Positions 31,477 to 41,904 of a DNA stretch of 64,000 bases are shown here, piece by piece. The translations under genes were made by a program, and so were the position numbers. Under the pieces are notes generated by a model. That model made no database searches, was not told the DNA's origin, and was given only the letters and a program-made list of their open reading frames with translations. Source of the DNA: Isoetes taiwanensis. Lineage: Eukaryota; Streptophyta; Lycopodiopsida; Isoetales; Isoetaceae. Location of the stretch: NCBI GenBank assembly GCA_021234155.1, contig JAJEKV010000005.1, positions 6,934,216 to 6,998,215 on the forward strand, written 5' to 3'. How positions within the stretch are numbered: the stretch's first letter is position 1; every line of letters starts with the position of its first letter.

Positions 31477-33200
31477 GTGCTTACAGCACCCATGTTTCCT
31501 GATCATGGCGCAGATCTTGACACATCCAATCAAGGAGGAGATCTTGACCCATCTGATCCAGGAGGAGATTTTGATCATCTTGATCAAGGAGGAGTTGAAG
31601 AAGAACTTGGTCGAGGTAAAAGGAAATGTTTTCCTCCTCAAAGATTTGCTTTCTATGCTGAAATTATGCCCAGCATTATGGAGTTTTGTGGTGCTGCTAT
31701 TATCAGTGAACCCACCAGCTATCGTGAAGCTATTTCATGTGCTGCTACACCTCATTGGCAGCAAGCAATGGACCACGAAATGGATTCTATTGTTCAAAAT
31801 GGCACTTGGGACTTGGTTCCTCTTCCTCATGATCGGAAGGTCATTGGTAACAAATGGGTCTACAAATGCAAGCTCCATCCTGATGGCACCATCAGCAGCT
31901 ACAAAGCACGCTTGGTTGCACAGGGTTTCAGCCAGCAATATGGCATTGATTACTTGGAAACATTTTCTCCAGTGGTCAAAATGATGAGCATTCGCATTCT
32001 TCTTGCATTTGCTGCTCATTATAATCTTGAGGTTCATCAAACAGATGTCAAAACAGCATTTCTTAATGGCAAACTTGATGAAGAAATATACATGAAGCAA
32101 CCTCAGGGTTATGTCAAAGCTGGTGCTGAGCACTTATTATGCAAATTGACGAAGGCACTTTATGGGTTAAAGCAAGCATCACGTGCTTGGTACAAGACCA
32201 TAGATTCTTTCTTCAAAGACCTAGGATTCCAGCCTATTGAGGCTGATTCTAATGTCTACATCCGTCGTCAAGGCAAGTTCTTAATCATCAATGCTTTGTA
32301 TGTGGATGATTCCTTGCTCATAGGCAATAATAATGAGCACATTGCTGAATTCAAGACAGAGCTTGCTGCTAAGTTTCCAATGGTAGACTTGGGTGAAGCT
32401 CGCTATTGTTGGGTTTGCAAATTGCAAGAGACCGGAAAAATGGGATTCTCATATCTCTCAAAAGAAGTACATTGAAGAAATGCTTGAGCGCTTTGGCATG
32501 GCTGATTGCAATCCATCTAAAGTTCCTATGAATCCAGGTACTCTTCTCACTAAGAAAGATTGTCCACAATCTGATGCTGAACGTCTTTCTATGGCAAAAG
32601 TTCCATTTCGGCAATTGATTGGCAGCCTCATGTATTGCATGGTTTGCACTAGACCCGATATTGCATTTGCTGTTATAGCTCTCAGCCAACTTTCAGCAGA
32701 TCCAGGTCATAAGCATTGGGAAATGGCCAAGCACATTCTCCGCTACTTAGAAGGTACTACTGATTATGGCCTTACATATCGCAGCAAAAGTGATGCTTTC
32801 TCATTGCTGGCATATAGTGATTCCTCACTTAGCGATGTGATAGACAACTCCAGGTCCACATCCGGCATTTGTTTTCTGCTTGCCAATGCTGCCATTGCTT
32901 GGATCAGCAAGAAACAAGGGCATGTATCTCTTTCATCTACTGAAGCGGAGTATGTTGCAGCATCTACAGCAGCCCGTGAGATCATTAGTTTCAAGAACTT
33001 TCTTGTCGGCATTGGGCAACACACTCCTGGACCAGCAAGGATGCTCATGGATAACAAAGGTGGCATTGATTGGTGCTCCTCTGAAGTTCGGCATCCAAAA
33101 TCTAAGCATGTTCCCAAGCATTATCATTGAGCATATTCCACACGGGACAATACTGCAGATCTCTTGACTAAGCCTTTGGCTCGTGAGCTCTTTGAGCGAC
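31477..33200 (+). pseudogene. Copia reverse transcriptase and RNase H
   Basis: Frame 31477-32475 holds an Ala/Pro and Asp/Gly-rich linker and then the RT: WKYK-type NKWVYKCKLHPDG, YLETFSPVVKM, VKTAFLNGKLDEEIYMKQP, LYGLKQASRAWY and catalytic YVDDSLLIG. A frameshift near 32400 passes to 32393-33130, with the connection domain (CTRPDIAFAV) and RNase H (LAYSDSSLSD, STSGICF, SLSSTEAEYVA). A TGA at 33128-33130 precedes the terminal NTADLLTKPLA. The first reported codon is GTG and translation would depend on upstream sequence that is deleted. Confidence 0.9.
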
Positions 33201-33291
33201 ATCGACTTGGTATTGGTCTTAATAGATTCCAGATCTCATCTCCAGAGGAGGAGGTTGAGCATGGAGATGGTGACCTCTCATCAAGGAGGAG

Positions 33292-33630
33292 TGTCGAGAT
33301 ATATGATATCGAGATCACCATCTTGCTGCTTGACAGCACTGACAGCACTCAGCACATAGGTGCTGACTATGTGATGAATCAGCACTTCATCAGCACCTAC
33401 GCCAGCCCACCCACTTGCCTTAATTAGCTACGGCACCCACTTGCCTTTATTAGTTACGGCATAATTAAGTGTGGTTGGTAACGGGAGCATTTATTATTTA
33501 CTGCCCCTTTTTATATCTTGTATTCATACTTACGTTTAATACAATTCCATTTTGCCTTTGTTTTGGGAGCTTGCGCTCTCGGATATTGGTGTGCATCCCC
33601 TTCTCTCCCTTTCTTGGTGCAACCTTGACA
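33292..33630 (+). repeat. 3' LTR of the deleted copia element
   Basis: This 339-bp LTR with TGTCGA...TTGACA ends contains repeated CAGCACT/CAGCAC motifs (33330-33400). The internal half is T+C-rich. Its first 31 bp recur at 31405-31435 as the residue of the 5' LTR. Confidence 0.9.
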
Positions 33631-33789
33631 AAGCGAACTCAACCAAGTGAATGTAATCTTCCCATTTACTCTGCTTGTTCCAGACATAGTTTCTTAGCAT
33701 ATCTTCCAAGATTCTGTTGGTCCGTTCTGTTTGCCCATCCGTCTAAGGATGATAGGCCGTGCTCATGGACAGCTTCGTCTGGATCATTG
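33631..33789 (-). pseudogene. Gypsy integrase core fragment
   Basis: The minus strand reads MSTAYHP, TDGQTERTNRILEDMLRN and KWEDYIHLVEFA, the catalytic core around the last glutamate of gypsy integrase. It continues at 31404 and below once the copia insertion is removed. The upstream end is cut at about 33789, where unrelated sequence on the opposite strand begins. Confidence 0.88.
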
Positions 33790-34258
33790 CACGCAAATGC
33801 TAGTAGATGGACTCAATGGGATGAGGACCAAACATCTAAAGGATTGCACTTGCACTTATGATGTATGTAGATCAAATGAATTTGGTCAATGCAGGGCACA
33901 CCAGCATAAAATTGCAAGTACAGGGAGTCTGTGGAGATCTATATTGTATCCCAAGAGTGAATTAGATGAGTTTCACAAGAAGGCATGTATCCTCAGAGAT
34001 TGTGAGTTGTGTGGAATCAAGAAGTTCCAGTTTTATCCCATGGAAGTAAGTGGCAGTAAAAGAAAAGTGAAATGAGAGTACATTGATTACGAAAAAGACA
34101 ACGTCTCCAGTTGTGGTAGGGGATTGACTCATCAGTACAAAGAGACAGAACCCAAGGAGCTTTTAGATAAACTGAAAGAGCGTCTAAAAATCTTTCCACT
34201 GCATAATTTCAGGTACCAATGGTGGCAGACGAAACAATTTAAAGAGTTTATGGAGAAT
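33790..34258 (+). pseudogene. Transposase-like domain, copy 1 (unnamed family)
   Basis: One frame, with a TGA at 34073-34075, encodes a domain also found at 60337-60905 and 62579-62815. It has cysteine pairs (CTCTYDVC, CELCGIKKF), then KYKETEPKELL-like and LKERLKIFPLHNFRYQWWQ with QFKEFMENL. In the longer copies this is followed by VVDFADNYKL. The order of an aromatic/tryptophan core before a D-F-x-x-N-Y motif resembles uncharacterised transposon proteins of eukaryotes. I cannot name the superfamily. This copy ends abruptly at an A+C-rich tract. Confidence 0.55.
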
Positions 34259-34262
34259 CTCT

Positions 34263-34700
34263 TCCCACCAAATTTACCACCATCTACCCACCCATCCCCC
34301 TCCTCAGAAATGCTATCACCATCACATTCACCACATTTTTCAACACCGCGATATTTCAAGCCCACCATCTCCCATCACCACATTCCTCATTACCACCACA
34401 ATTCAAGCCCACCATCTCCCACTACCACATTCACCACATTTGTTACCACCACCACATTTCACCCCAACAACTCCCACCCCCACATTTCACCCCACCATCT
34501 CCCCCTACCACATTTCATCCCACCATCTCCTACCACCACTTTACCACCCCCTCACCTCCCACCACTCCTTGCTACTACCACACATTTGGTGTATATTATG
34601 TGGTGTATGGTGTATGACGTGTAGTATGTGTAGTGACGTTGTAAGTTGTGTGGTGCCTAGTGTGTGGTGTATGGTACGTGCTTTATGGTGTGTGGCATGG
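34263..34700 (+). repeat. A+C-rich low-complexity tract, copy 1
   Basis: Imperfect repeats of CCACCATCTCCCACTACCAC and CACATTTCACCCC run for about 330 bp with almost no G on the plus strand. A G+T-rich part (GTGTGGTGTATGGT) follows. Homologous tracts on the other strand occur at 59040-59620 and 61230-61830. Long open frames in several phases result from the lack of stop-forming triplets. Confidence 0.85.
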
Positions 34701-36118
34701 CATGAGTTATGCCATGGTTCTATTCTGATAGCAATAGAATCGACATTCCTTGGATGGGGATGCCCCTTTTCGCACTCCCTATTTATTCAGCCTCTTTTAT
34801 TTTTTTCGTCATCGGCGTTCTCTTGAGCTAGTTTTTTCTTTCTTCTCTACCAGTTTCTCTCACCTTCCCTTCCTTCATGGTTTGTCTGCATCTAATTATA
34901 TCTGTGTTTTCCTTTTCCTATTATCCCTTTTTATTTCTTTTCCTTTTTAGTCCGTTAACCATCTCTGTCGTCGTTTTTCGTATTTTTGGGTCGCTCTGCA
35001 GCTTGTATATCTTCCATGGTTTCCTTTCTATGTTTTTTATAGTGCATATATTCTTATTCATCAGTTTTCCCAGTGTGGCATTGTAGCCTCCAAGGCCTAC
35101 TCATTATTTCATTCTCCTCGGAGTCTACCTGATCTTCTATACTTTTTGGGTTGCCCTGAATCACCTGATATTCTCTATGCTTTCTTTCTTCTTTGGAAAC
35201 ACATATGTTCTTATTTTCCATTTTTCTCGATGTGGCTCTGTTGCTTCCGCATCTTCTTATCATTTCATTCTTTTTCGGCGTGGCTGTGGCCTCCGTGACT
35301 TAATTTTTGTTCTTTTTCTCTTGGACAATATTTATTATTCATTTTCACAGGCGTGTTGATCCATTCAAATTGTGGCTCTACAACTTTGCTTGCATAGTTT
35401 GGCACTGTAGCCTCTGAGAAAGTATTTATTCTTTTTCTCCTCGGTGTGGCGCTATAGCCTCTGAGGTAGCACTAATCGAATGTTCATTGATGCGATGGTT
35501 TCTTTCCACGGATGGTTTCCGGTTGGTCGGCTGTTGTTTCATCCTCAGCATAGCCCTGGAGCCTCCGAGTGTTATTATATTCTTGATTTTTGCGCTTTGG
35601 CACGTGCCTATGCCTAAAGCTTCTGACTTTCTAACGACCATTCTCCTTTTTAGACTTTCCATTGCGGGTCAGTTTCTTGCAATTCTCTCAGTTGTCAGCG
35701 CCATCGTATGGTATATCAACTCATTTCTCGACGAATGTATGCTAGCGACATCCTTTGACAGTGTTGGCGACTTTTTCTCATTAGGGTTTTCCTCGAAAAT
35801 TCGAAAGGGTTGGGTTTTTCATCCCGATGAGAAGCAATCGCCAGTTTTCTCACCTTTCTATAGACCGAGGGGTAGATAAATCATCTTTTTATCTTGTATT
35901 CCTTAGTTTCTTCGTGCTCTCGATGATTGCTAGCCTTGTGGATACAGATGAGAAGATCATAGCTGCTTTGAAGGAAGGACTTGCACATGCGCAGGAATTG
36001 TGTGCTCTTGTAGGTATTGCATGTTAAAGCAAAACATATTGGTTTCATACTCCATGGGCTTTTGAAAATAGCTTTCATACAGACTACAGAAAGGACTTGA
36101 ACTCTTCATGTTTGGGAG
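34700..36118. repeat. Intergenic with six degenerate GTGGC..TAGCCTC repeats
   Basis: No gene is recognised. Motifs like GTGGCATTGTAGCCTCCAAG, GTGGCTGTGGCCTCCG, TTGGCACTGTAGCCTCTGAG, GTGGCGCTATAGCCTCTGAG and ATAGCCCTGGAGCCTCCGAG recur between about 35070 and 35575 at irregular 50-160 bp spacing. The area is T-rich. A short coding-like block (DTDEKIIAALKEGLAHAQEL) sits at 35940-36005. Confidence 0.5.
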
Positions 36119-36769
36119 ATGAGATTGATATCGATACTGAAATTGTCGAACATAATGTTCAGCAGGAAATTGTTGAAGTTGGTTCTCAAACAGTCTGAGA
36201 TGAGACATGTTTTTGATGAAATGTTGGACATGATGGAGGATAAGACTGATATTAAAACAGATTGGTGTATGCAAGTAAATGGGAAGCAGGCTTTCAAGTC
36301 CACTCTTGTGAGTCTATTGAATGGGAACCCATGGTTTCCCAAAGATAGATTGACAAAGGTGAAAACTTTAGTGTATCCTGTCGAGAATAAGAAGGTGGAT
36401 GCTCAAACATTTTTTGAAATTGGATCAGATTGTGCAGTGTACTTTGAAGAACCATTGCAAGATAAGTCAATGCGAAGGATTAGAGCTGCCTCGAAGAAGA
36501 GATCACAATAGAATGTAAAGGTTGAGAAGGTTTGGTACCTTGGAAGAGTGTTGAGCATGTGTAGAAAGGTTGGAAATGCATGGAGAGAGAGCAGAGAACC
36601 TATGGACTTGGTTAATCGCCTGTCCTCTGCAGTGCAAATAAATCTTGGGTACTATACATCACACAGAAGCAAAAGTGGCGAAGAATCATGGTTTACTTAT
36701 GAAAATCAAGTCTACGTTTGTGCATCCTTATGTGAATGGCAGCAGGTCTACATAGTGAGTTATGTTTAA
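36119..36769 (+). pseudogene. Unidentified ORF, possibly part of the same transposon as the 33790 domain
   Basis: Open segments 36119-36511 and 36548-36769 are separated by one TAG (36509-36511). They read KQAFKSTLVSLLNGNPWF, KDRLTKVKTLVYP, CAVYFEEPL and then VWYLGRVLSMCRKVG, YYTSHRSKSGEESWFTYENQ. The blocks have a conserved feel (K-S-T-L-V..LN, D-R-L-T-K-V), such as I associate with uncharacterised transposon proteins, but I cannot assign a family. They lie 2 kb downstream of the transposase-like domain on the same strand. Confidence 0.35.
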
Positions 36770-36940
36770 TATATCAATAGTTAGCTTGATGTGCTTAATG
36801 ACATATATCACATAGAGACGGGCATAAGTATTTTTCTAGTCAATTTTGTGATCATGTGACTAAAGACTACTATGTGAAATATGATGTAAAATGGCTTATA
36901 CTTTACTTAGCAATATTGATCAGATTATTATAAGTGGCTT

Positions 36941-38585
36941 TGTGACGTTCCAGGGGAATATACGCCATAAATACGTATATTCCTGGACCCGTCACTATAC
37001 AAGTCTACCCTTGTAGCCTTGTATACTTTAGGAAGTGGCAATGGGTGCACATCTAAGTTAAATGCTTAACTTAGATAACCTTAGGATAAGGCCCATTTCC
37101 ACATGGCCTTATCCTATTGGGCAACCGCCACACGGCCCCACCCCATTGGTGCCACGTGGCATCCCATGTGGACCCTAACTTATATTAGCCTAAACCCTAA
37201 CCCTAGACCTCTTTTCCTGACCCTAGCACCCTGTGACCCATCTACGCACTCGAAACTCCATTTCGAGCACCGTTTGCTGTGGCATAGTCTAGTGCAGCAG
37301 CCCCTGAAGTGTGGATTCGATCTTGGAGCAAGTGCAACTTCGACCAATTCGAAGACCATGGAGACACCAGGATTGGGAGGGAGTGCTTCTGGAGTAGGTA
37401 TGTAGAGTAGTGCTCTTGGTAGTTCATCTGGAAGTTAGCACTCCAGATGGGTTAGTATTTCGTATCTAGAGTAGAGCCATCCTAGAACCCTTGTTGAACA
37501 TCTTGAACCCTAATCAAGGAACCCTAACTGTAAGTTAGATATGTATGAGTAGGTTGAGATGTTCTTATGATGATTATCATGTTATGATGCTATGTGATGT
37601 TAGTTGATCATGTTTGCTTCTCTTGTATTGGGAAGGGGGGTGGAGACCTAGTAGCCATTATGTAGTATGCTTCTAGTTAGATCCCTTAGTTCCTATTATA
37701 TGCGGCCTGTGCATAAGAGCCCACCGGGATAAGGGGGCTATGATGTGACTCAACACTACACAATGGGGCTAGAGGCAATACGGATGGAGGATCCCTGCTG
37801 AGCATGGCTACTGGGGATCCCATAGCGGGCTAGGCCTATGGTCGGTCACTTTGTGTGGGCCGGGCATGGGTCTGACACCTCCTGGGGCAATGGTGTCGTC
37901 CTGCCTCTCAGGAGCTGCAAGTGTCGGCTTGGCTCCTGTTTTGGGGGGTTAAGTCGGGCACGAATCGTGTGTCGCCACGATTCTCTAGCCGCCCGTGGAA
38001 CCTCTAGACCCCGGAAAGGGGAGATGCAACCCTTCCTGCCTCGACGGACCGGGAAGATGCAACCTGGAGTAGTCCCGATGGGTGATACTATGGGATTGCG
38101 TATCCGGAAGGCTAGAGTCATGTCAGAGCCCGATCTAGCTCATTCTGCAAAGTATGCACAGGAGGGGCGGATGGAGTGGTCAACCCTAGCCATTGTCTCA
38201 TGCCAGCCCTCGCCATTGTCATGACTCGGTCTGCTCTATCTTGAGGCCTAGCCAGTCAATCAACCTTCCTATGAGTCGGAGCCATGGGTAGGAGATCTCA
38301 TGTTTTATGGCATATGTTTATCTTCTTTGTAGTTACGGATATGTGGATGGGCTACCCTTCAGGTAGTATGATGTGTTGCTATTGTAGTTCTGACGTTGTT
38401 TATGCTTCCGCTGTGATAGGATCCCATAGGGGAAGGGTGGGCAAGACACCTTCGTGTCCCCTTCCCGCACTAAGGTCATCCCAGAGTGCGGGATAGACGG
38501 AGGGCCCGTGCGGTCGAAGGACCGGATGGGGGATTTCCTACGGAGTGTACGGCCGGGCGCCGTATATTTAGTAGGGAGCATCACA
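36941..38585 (+). repeat. 1.65-kb LTR of a gypsy-like element carrying the H3-like gene
   Basis: The LTR starts TGTGACGTTCCAGG and ends GGGAGCATCACA, directly followed by a primer binding site, so it is a 5' LTR. It is related to the LTRs at 23140-24674 and 42935-43395 but clearly diverged from both. Open frames inside (37103-37405, 37838-38224) are not genes. Its own 3' partner is not found in the window. Confidence 0.85.
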
Positions 38586-38602
38586 ATGGTATCAGAGCGA
38601 TG
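38586..38602 (+). promoter_or_regulatory. Primer binding site
   Basis: ATGGTATCAGAGCGATG follows the LTR immediately and matches the 3' end complement of initiator tRNA-Met (TGGTATCAGAGC). Confidence 0.85.
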
Positions 38603-39106
38603 TTCTTGGTTGACCAGGAGGGTGTGAAATGAAAATTTCCACCATGGAACCTCGAAAATAGGGGAAAATGTTTTCTCCTAGGTGGTGGGTCCGTAAGAAT
38701 AGGCTAAGTTGTTAGATGAGGAAAAAGAACGAGTCAAATTAACATCCTAGTAAAATTGGAGTGGAAATTATGTATCAGCATCAGATTTCACCTAAAACGG
38801 GTCGAAGAATCATGCCAATCCGAGACCTGGGTGAAAAATGGCGCAAACTCATAATTAACACTTCAAACCATTAGAACAAAATCGAAATTATAGTATAATA
38901 CAACATTAAGTATATACTAATAAATGGGTATACTAAGGTAATTAACAAAGGGGGCTAATTAGTAGGCCTATTAATGGTAGGAGAATATTCCCTAGAGCAT
39001 CTTCCCTTTTAAATATCTTCTTGCCACCTCATTTCCCCCCTAACCTTGCCTAAATCCTTCTCTCTCTTGGTCAGCTTAACGTAATCAGTTTCTTTAACCG
39101 TAAGAC
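38603..39106 (+). other. Leader between primer site and H3-like ORF; no gene
   Basis: This is 500 bp of A+T-rich sequence with no open frame of note. It corresponds to the untranslated leader of an LTR retrotransposon. Confidence 0.5.
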
Positions 39107-40292
39107 ATGGCAAGGACCAAATGCACAGTGAGGAAATACAGCCCAAAGCGGGCCCCCCTCGATGGCAGCAGCAGCTGGAGGCCATGGGAAGCAGATCCCC
39201 GAGCACCTCCGACCGGGGCAGAAAGAAGAATCGTCCAGTTCGATGGACGAGACTTTCCATGCGTCATAGGAGGAGGCCCAGAGTAGCTCATCGGTCGAGA
39301 CACAACGAACCAACGAGACCCGTCACCTCGGTCCTCTGTCCGACCAGGAGGAGGAGCAACAGGAGGAGCACCAGGAAGACGAGCAAGACCAGCAAGAAGA
39401 AGAAGCAAAGATCGCACTCCAAGCCGAAAGCCAGCTGTTCCCCCAGCAGTTAGTCCGGGCCCTTCTTCAAGCAAGAAGAAGGGGAAGGACAAGGTAGCGG
39501 AGTGGCTGAAAGAGAGGGCCGCTTGGAAGAAGAGGGAGCAGGAGGAAGCAGAAAGGAGGCGGAGGAAGCGGCTGCGGAGGGATCGTCCAAGGGGGACGGT
39601 CCATATCGAAGAACCTCGCCCACGCGAGGAGGAGGAGGAGCGGCACGAGAAAGTTGAAGAGGAGGAAGTTGAAGAGGAGGGAGCTGGGCAGGACGAAGAG
39701 CCCGAAGGCGACGCTGGAGAACCATCCGACCCCAATGCCCGTCCCACCCTACCCGAAGTGGCCCAAGCCACCAAAGGTAGTCAAGAAGCAGAAGGTGGGT
39801 GAGCGGGAATTCACCCTAAAGCAGGATCGTGAATTCCAGTGCCGCAAGAAGGTATACCAGGAGTACCTCCGTCGCTAGAAGAGGTACAATGACTGGTATT
39901 GCCAGCAGAACGTACAGAAGTACGTCAAGGGTGGGCGGCCAAAGAATCAGCCAAAGCCGCCACCCCCAAGACCAGAGCCGCAGAAGAAGGTCCACCATGG
40001 ACCTAATTCCCGGCATGCCCGAGCCTTTCGGGAGATTAGGCACTTCCAGCAGTGCACTAATCTCCTGATCCGGAAGGCGCCGTTCAAGCGGCTCCTCGGG
40101 GAAATAATGCAGGAGTTCCGAACCGACTACAGGGTGACACCCCTGATGGTCCGGGCCCTGCAGGAGGCATCAGAGGCAGAGCTGATCCAGCTCTTCGAAG
40201 AAGGGAATCTCTGCGCTATCCACGCCAAGCGGGTAACCGTCATATCGAAGGACCTGCATTTGGCGAGGAGGATCCGGAAGGAGAGGCCATGA
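39107..40292 (+). pseudogene. Histone H3-like protein with an expanded charged tail, inside an LTR element
   Basis: The region begins ATG with MARTKCTVRKYSPKRAP, matching the H3 tail (A-R-T-K-x-T-x-R-K, with K4 and K9 kept and S10 changed to Y). It ends with a histone fold at 40023-40289: [44 protein letters not shown] and [10 protein letters not shown]. This aligns to H3 without gaps over about 89 residues at about 64% identity by eye. REIRHFQ..TNLLI and LIQLFE.[10 protein letters not shown] resemble plant CENH3, though loop 1 is not longer than in H3. The tail between them (about 300 residues) is rich in Arg, Lys, Glu and Pro. It is broken by TAG at 39284, a +1 frame change between about 39730 and 39800, and TAG at 39876. 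It is intronless or has unrecognised introns. It is GC- and CpG-rich against A+T-rich surroundings. Confidence 0.82.
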
Positions 40293-41170
40293 GGACCTCA
40301 AAATTTTGTAATTAACTTAAGTATTAAAGTTTTTCCTGTGTAATTGATCTTTTGGCATATATATAAGTTTTCTTCTCTCTCTGTAATTTGATTGTATTTA
40401 GCATGAAAGTGTATTTAAATAAGTTAGATTGAAGTAGAATCTTTTGTATTATGCTTAGAATGTTAGTAATCGAGTATGTAGCATAAGTTCTAGCACAAAA
40501 GAATCAAGTTTGACTCAAAATTGGCCAAACCGGGCGAGTCCGTGCCAAACGCCCCTGCGTTCGCGATGCAGAGTGCATTCGCGCGAACTCACCCGGGTAC
40601 CATGAATTGGGGCAAAATTGATCCAAAAATTGTGCTAAAAGATAGTAATGTGCTTAGAATATGTCTAGGAATCCAGTTTAGAAGTTAATTTTAGCAAAAA
40701 ATCATCTAAAATAGTAAATTTTAGCCGACCCGGGCGAGTCCGCGCCAAATGCGTCTGCGTCCGCGACGCAGAGCGCAATCGCACGAACTCACCCGGTTGC
40801 CTTAAAATAGCACTTCTAGATGTCCATTTAGCTTGAAACAAATTGCTAGCTAGATTAGAATTGATTCAAATAGGCATGTTAGCACCTTACAACCCCTAGA
40901 AATGTTCAGTTTTCTTAGAAATCGACCAAACCGGGTGAGTCCGCGCCAAACGCCCCTGCGTTCGGAACGCGGACCCCTTTCGCGCAGACACATCTGGGTT
41001 GACCCATTTTAACCTAGATTGGTCAAATTTGACCCAACAAACTACCATATAATATTTCTTGCCTTGTTTCGCTTAGATTTGCACTTCATGGTAGCTCATT
41101 TGGACATCCATAGCCTTAGAACAAAGGTATGTTCGATCAAGAACCCTTGTGCACGGAACCCGAGGCAACC
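40293..41170. repeat. Three ~200-bp tandem repeats with a GC-rich foldback core
   Basis: Cores at about 40527-40599, 40727-40800 and 40929-41004 begin CCGGGCGAGTCCGCGCCAAA and end near CGAACTCACCCGG; the two ends of each core are partly complementary. The spacing is about 200 bp, near nucleosome repeat length, with A+T-rich sequence between the cores. No gene is seen in the stretch. Confidence 0.85.
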
Positions 41171-41175
41171 CTACT

Positions 41176-41185
41176 CTATAAAAGG
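41176..41185 (+). promoter_or_regulatory. TATA box upstream of the 41295 ORF
   Basis: CTATAAAAGG stands about 115 bp before the ATG at 41295 in an otherwise plain leader, a good plant TATA consensus. Confidence 0.5.
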
Positions 41186-41294
41186 GGGCCTCATTTGCCA
41201 TTTCCCCTTCACCAAGACTGCTCTTACCATCTTAGGCGATTTCTCAAGCTCTCATTAGTTCTTCCAAACCATCTTTCACACCCATCTCTGCTCA

Positions 41295-41726
41295 ATGGCA
41301 CCCATCAACTTTGTTCAATGGTACAACAGTGCCAGCCACATCTGTGATTTCCCTGTTGAAGAGGCCTTCCACGCCTTTGACCATCTCTTTGACCTGCATG
41401 TAACCCTGATCAGGACCCCCTTCTACACGGATATAATCTGCCAGTATGATCAGCAGATCCTGCCCTGGAAAGTTAGTCTGACGCCTAGGGGAGGTATGTG
41501 GGTATCCCTAGATTCCCTTAGCCAAGTTTTAGGGGGAGGATCCAAGGGCAAGAACCAACTGTGGGATAGGACAAGAGATATGACCGACTACATGACCTGT
41601 AGAGCCCATAGGCATAGATATGTCTCAGCACATGCAGCCCTCGCTCTATTCATGCAGTACAAGGCAATCAACAAGGTGGGGGAGCCCTCAATTCAGCCTT
41701 TGGACCTAGCACCACTCGACACATGA
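41295..41726 (+). CDS. Hypothetical protein, 143 aa, in the same LTR element
   Basis: The frame opens with MAPINFVQWYNSA and runs 143 codons to TGA. The same frame then stays open for nearly 300 bases (HIYEIESSEYEYHGITSG...), so the TGA may be a nonsense mutation in a longer gene of about 240 codons. I recognise no domain. It lies 1 kb downstream of the H3-like region on the same strand, behind a TATA-like box, in the part of an LTR element where gag-pol would be. It may be a second captured or element-specific gene. Confidence 0.4.
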   Translation: MAPINFVQWYNSASHICDFPVEEAFHAFDHLFDLHVTLIRTPFYTDIICQYDQQILPWKVSLTPRGGMWVSLDSLSQVLGGGSKGKNQLWDRTRDMTDYMTCRAHRHRYVSAHAALALFMQYKAINKVGEPSIQPLDLAPLDT

Positions 41727-41904
41727 AGGGAGCAAAGCCACATTTACGAGATCGAGTCCTCGGAGTACGAGTACCATGGCATAACATCAGGGGCACCGGC
41801 ACTACAAATTGAGCAGGATTACGAGCAACTAGGGGAAGAAAACCCAGGTTGGGAGAGCAGAGAGGCGACAAGAATGGAGAGGTATCGTAAAAAATGTACA
41901 GACC

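Larger units (their letters stand above)
31405..33630 (+). mobile_element. Internally deleted copia element inserted in the gypsy element
   Basis: The insertion is bounded by the 5-bp duplication AAGCG (31400-31404 and 33631-33635). The 3' LTR (33292-33630, 339 bp) begins TGTCGAGATATATGATATCG and ends TTGACA. At the 5' side only the first 31 or so bases of the LTR remain, fused directly to the linker before reverse transcriptase. The deletion thus removed the rest of the 5' LTR, primer site, gag, protease and integrase after insertion. Removing the copy with one AAGCG rejoins the gypsy integrase frame (EFA to AYNS). Confidence 0.92.

Noticed and set aside
37838-38224. 128-codon frame
   Set aside because: It lies entirely within the 1.65-kb LTR and has no domain.
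39094-39774. 226-codon minus-strand frame
   Set aside because: It is the antisense of the GC-rich charged tail of the H3-like region; Ser/Pro/Leu-rich content is the expected shadow of Arg/Glu-rich codons.
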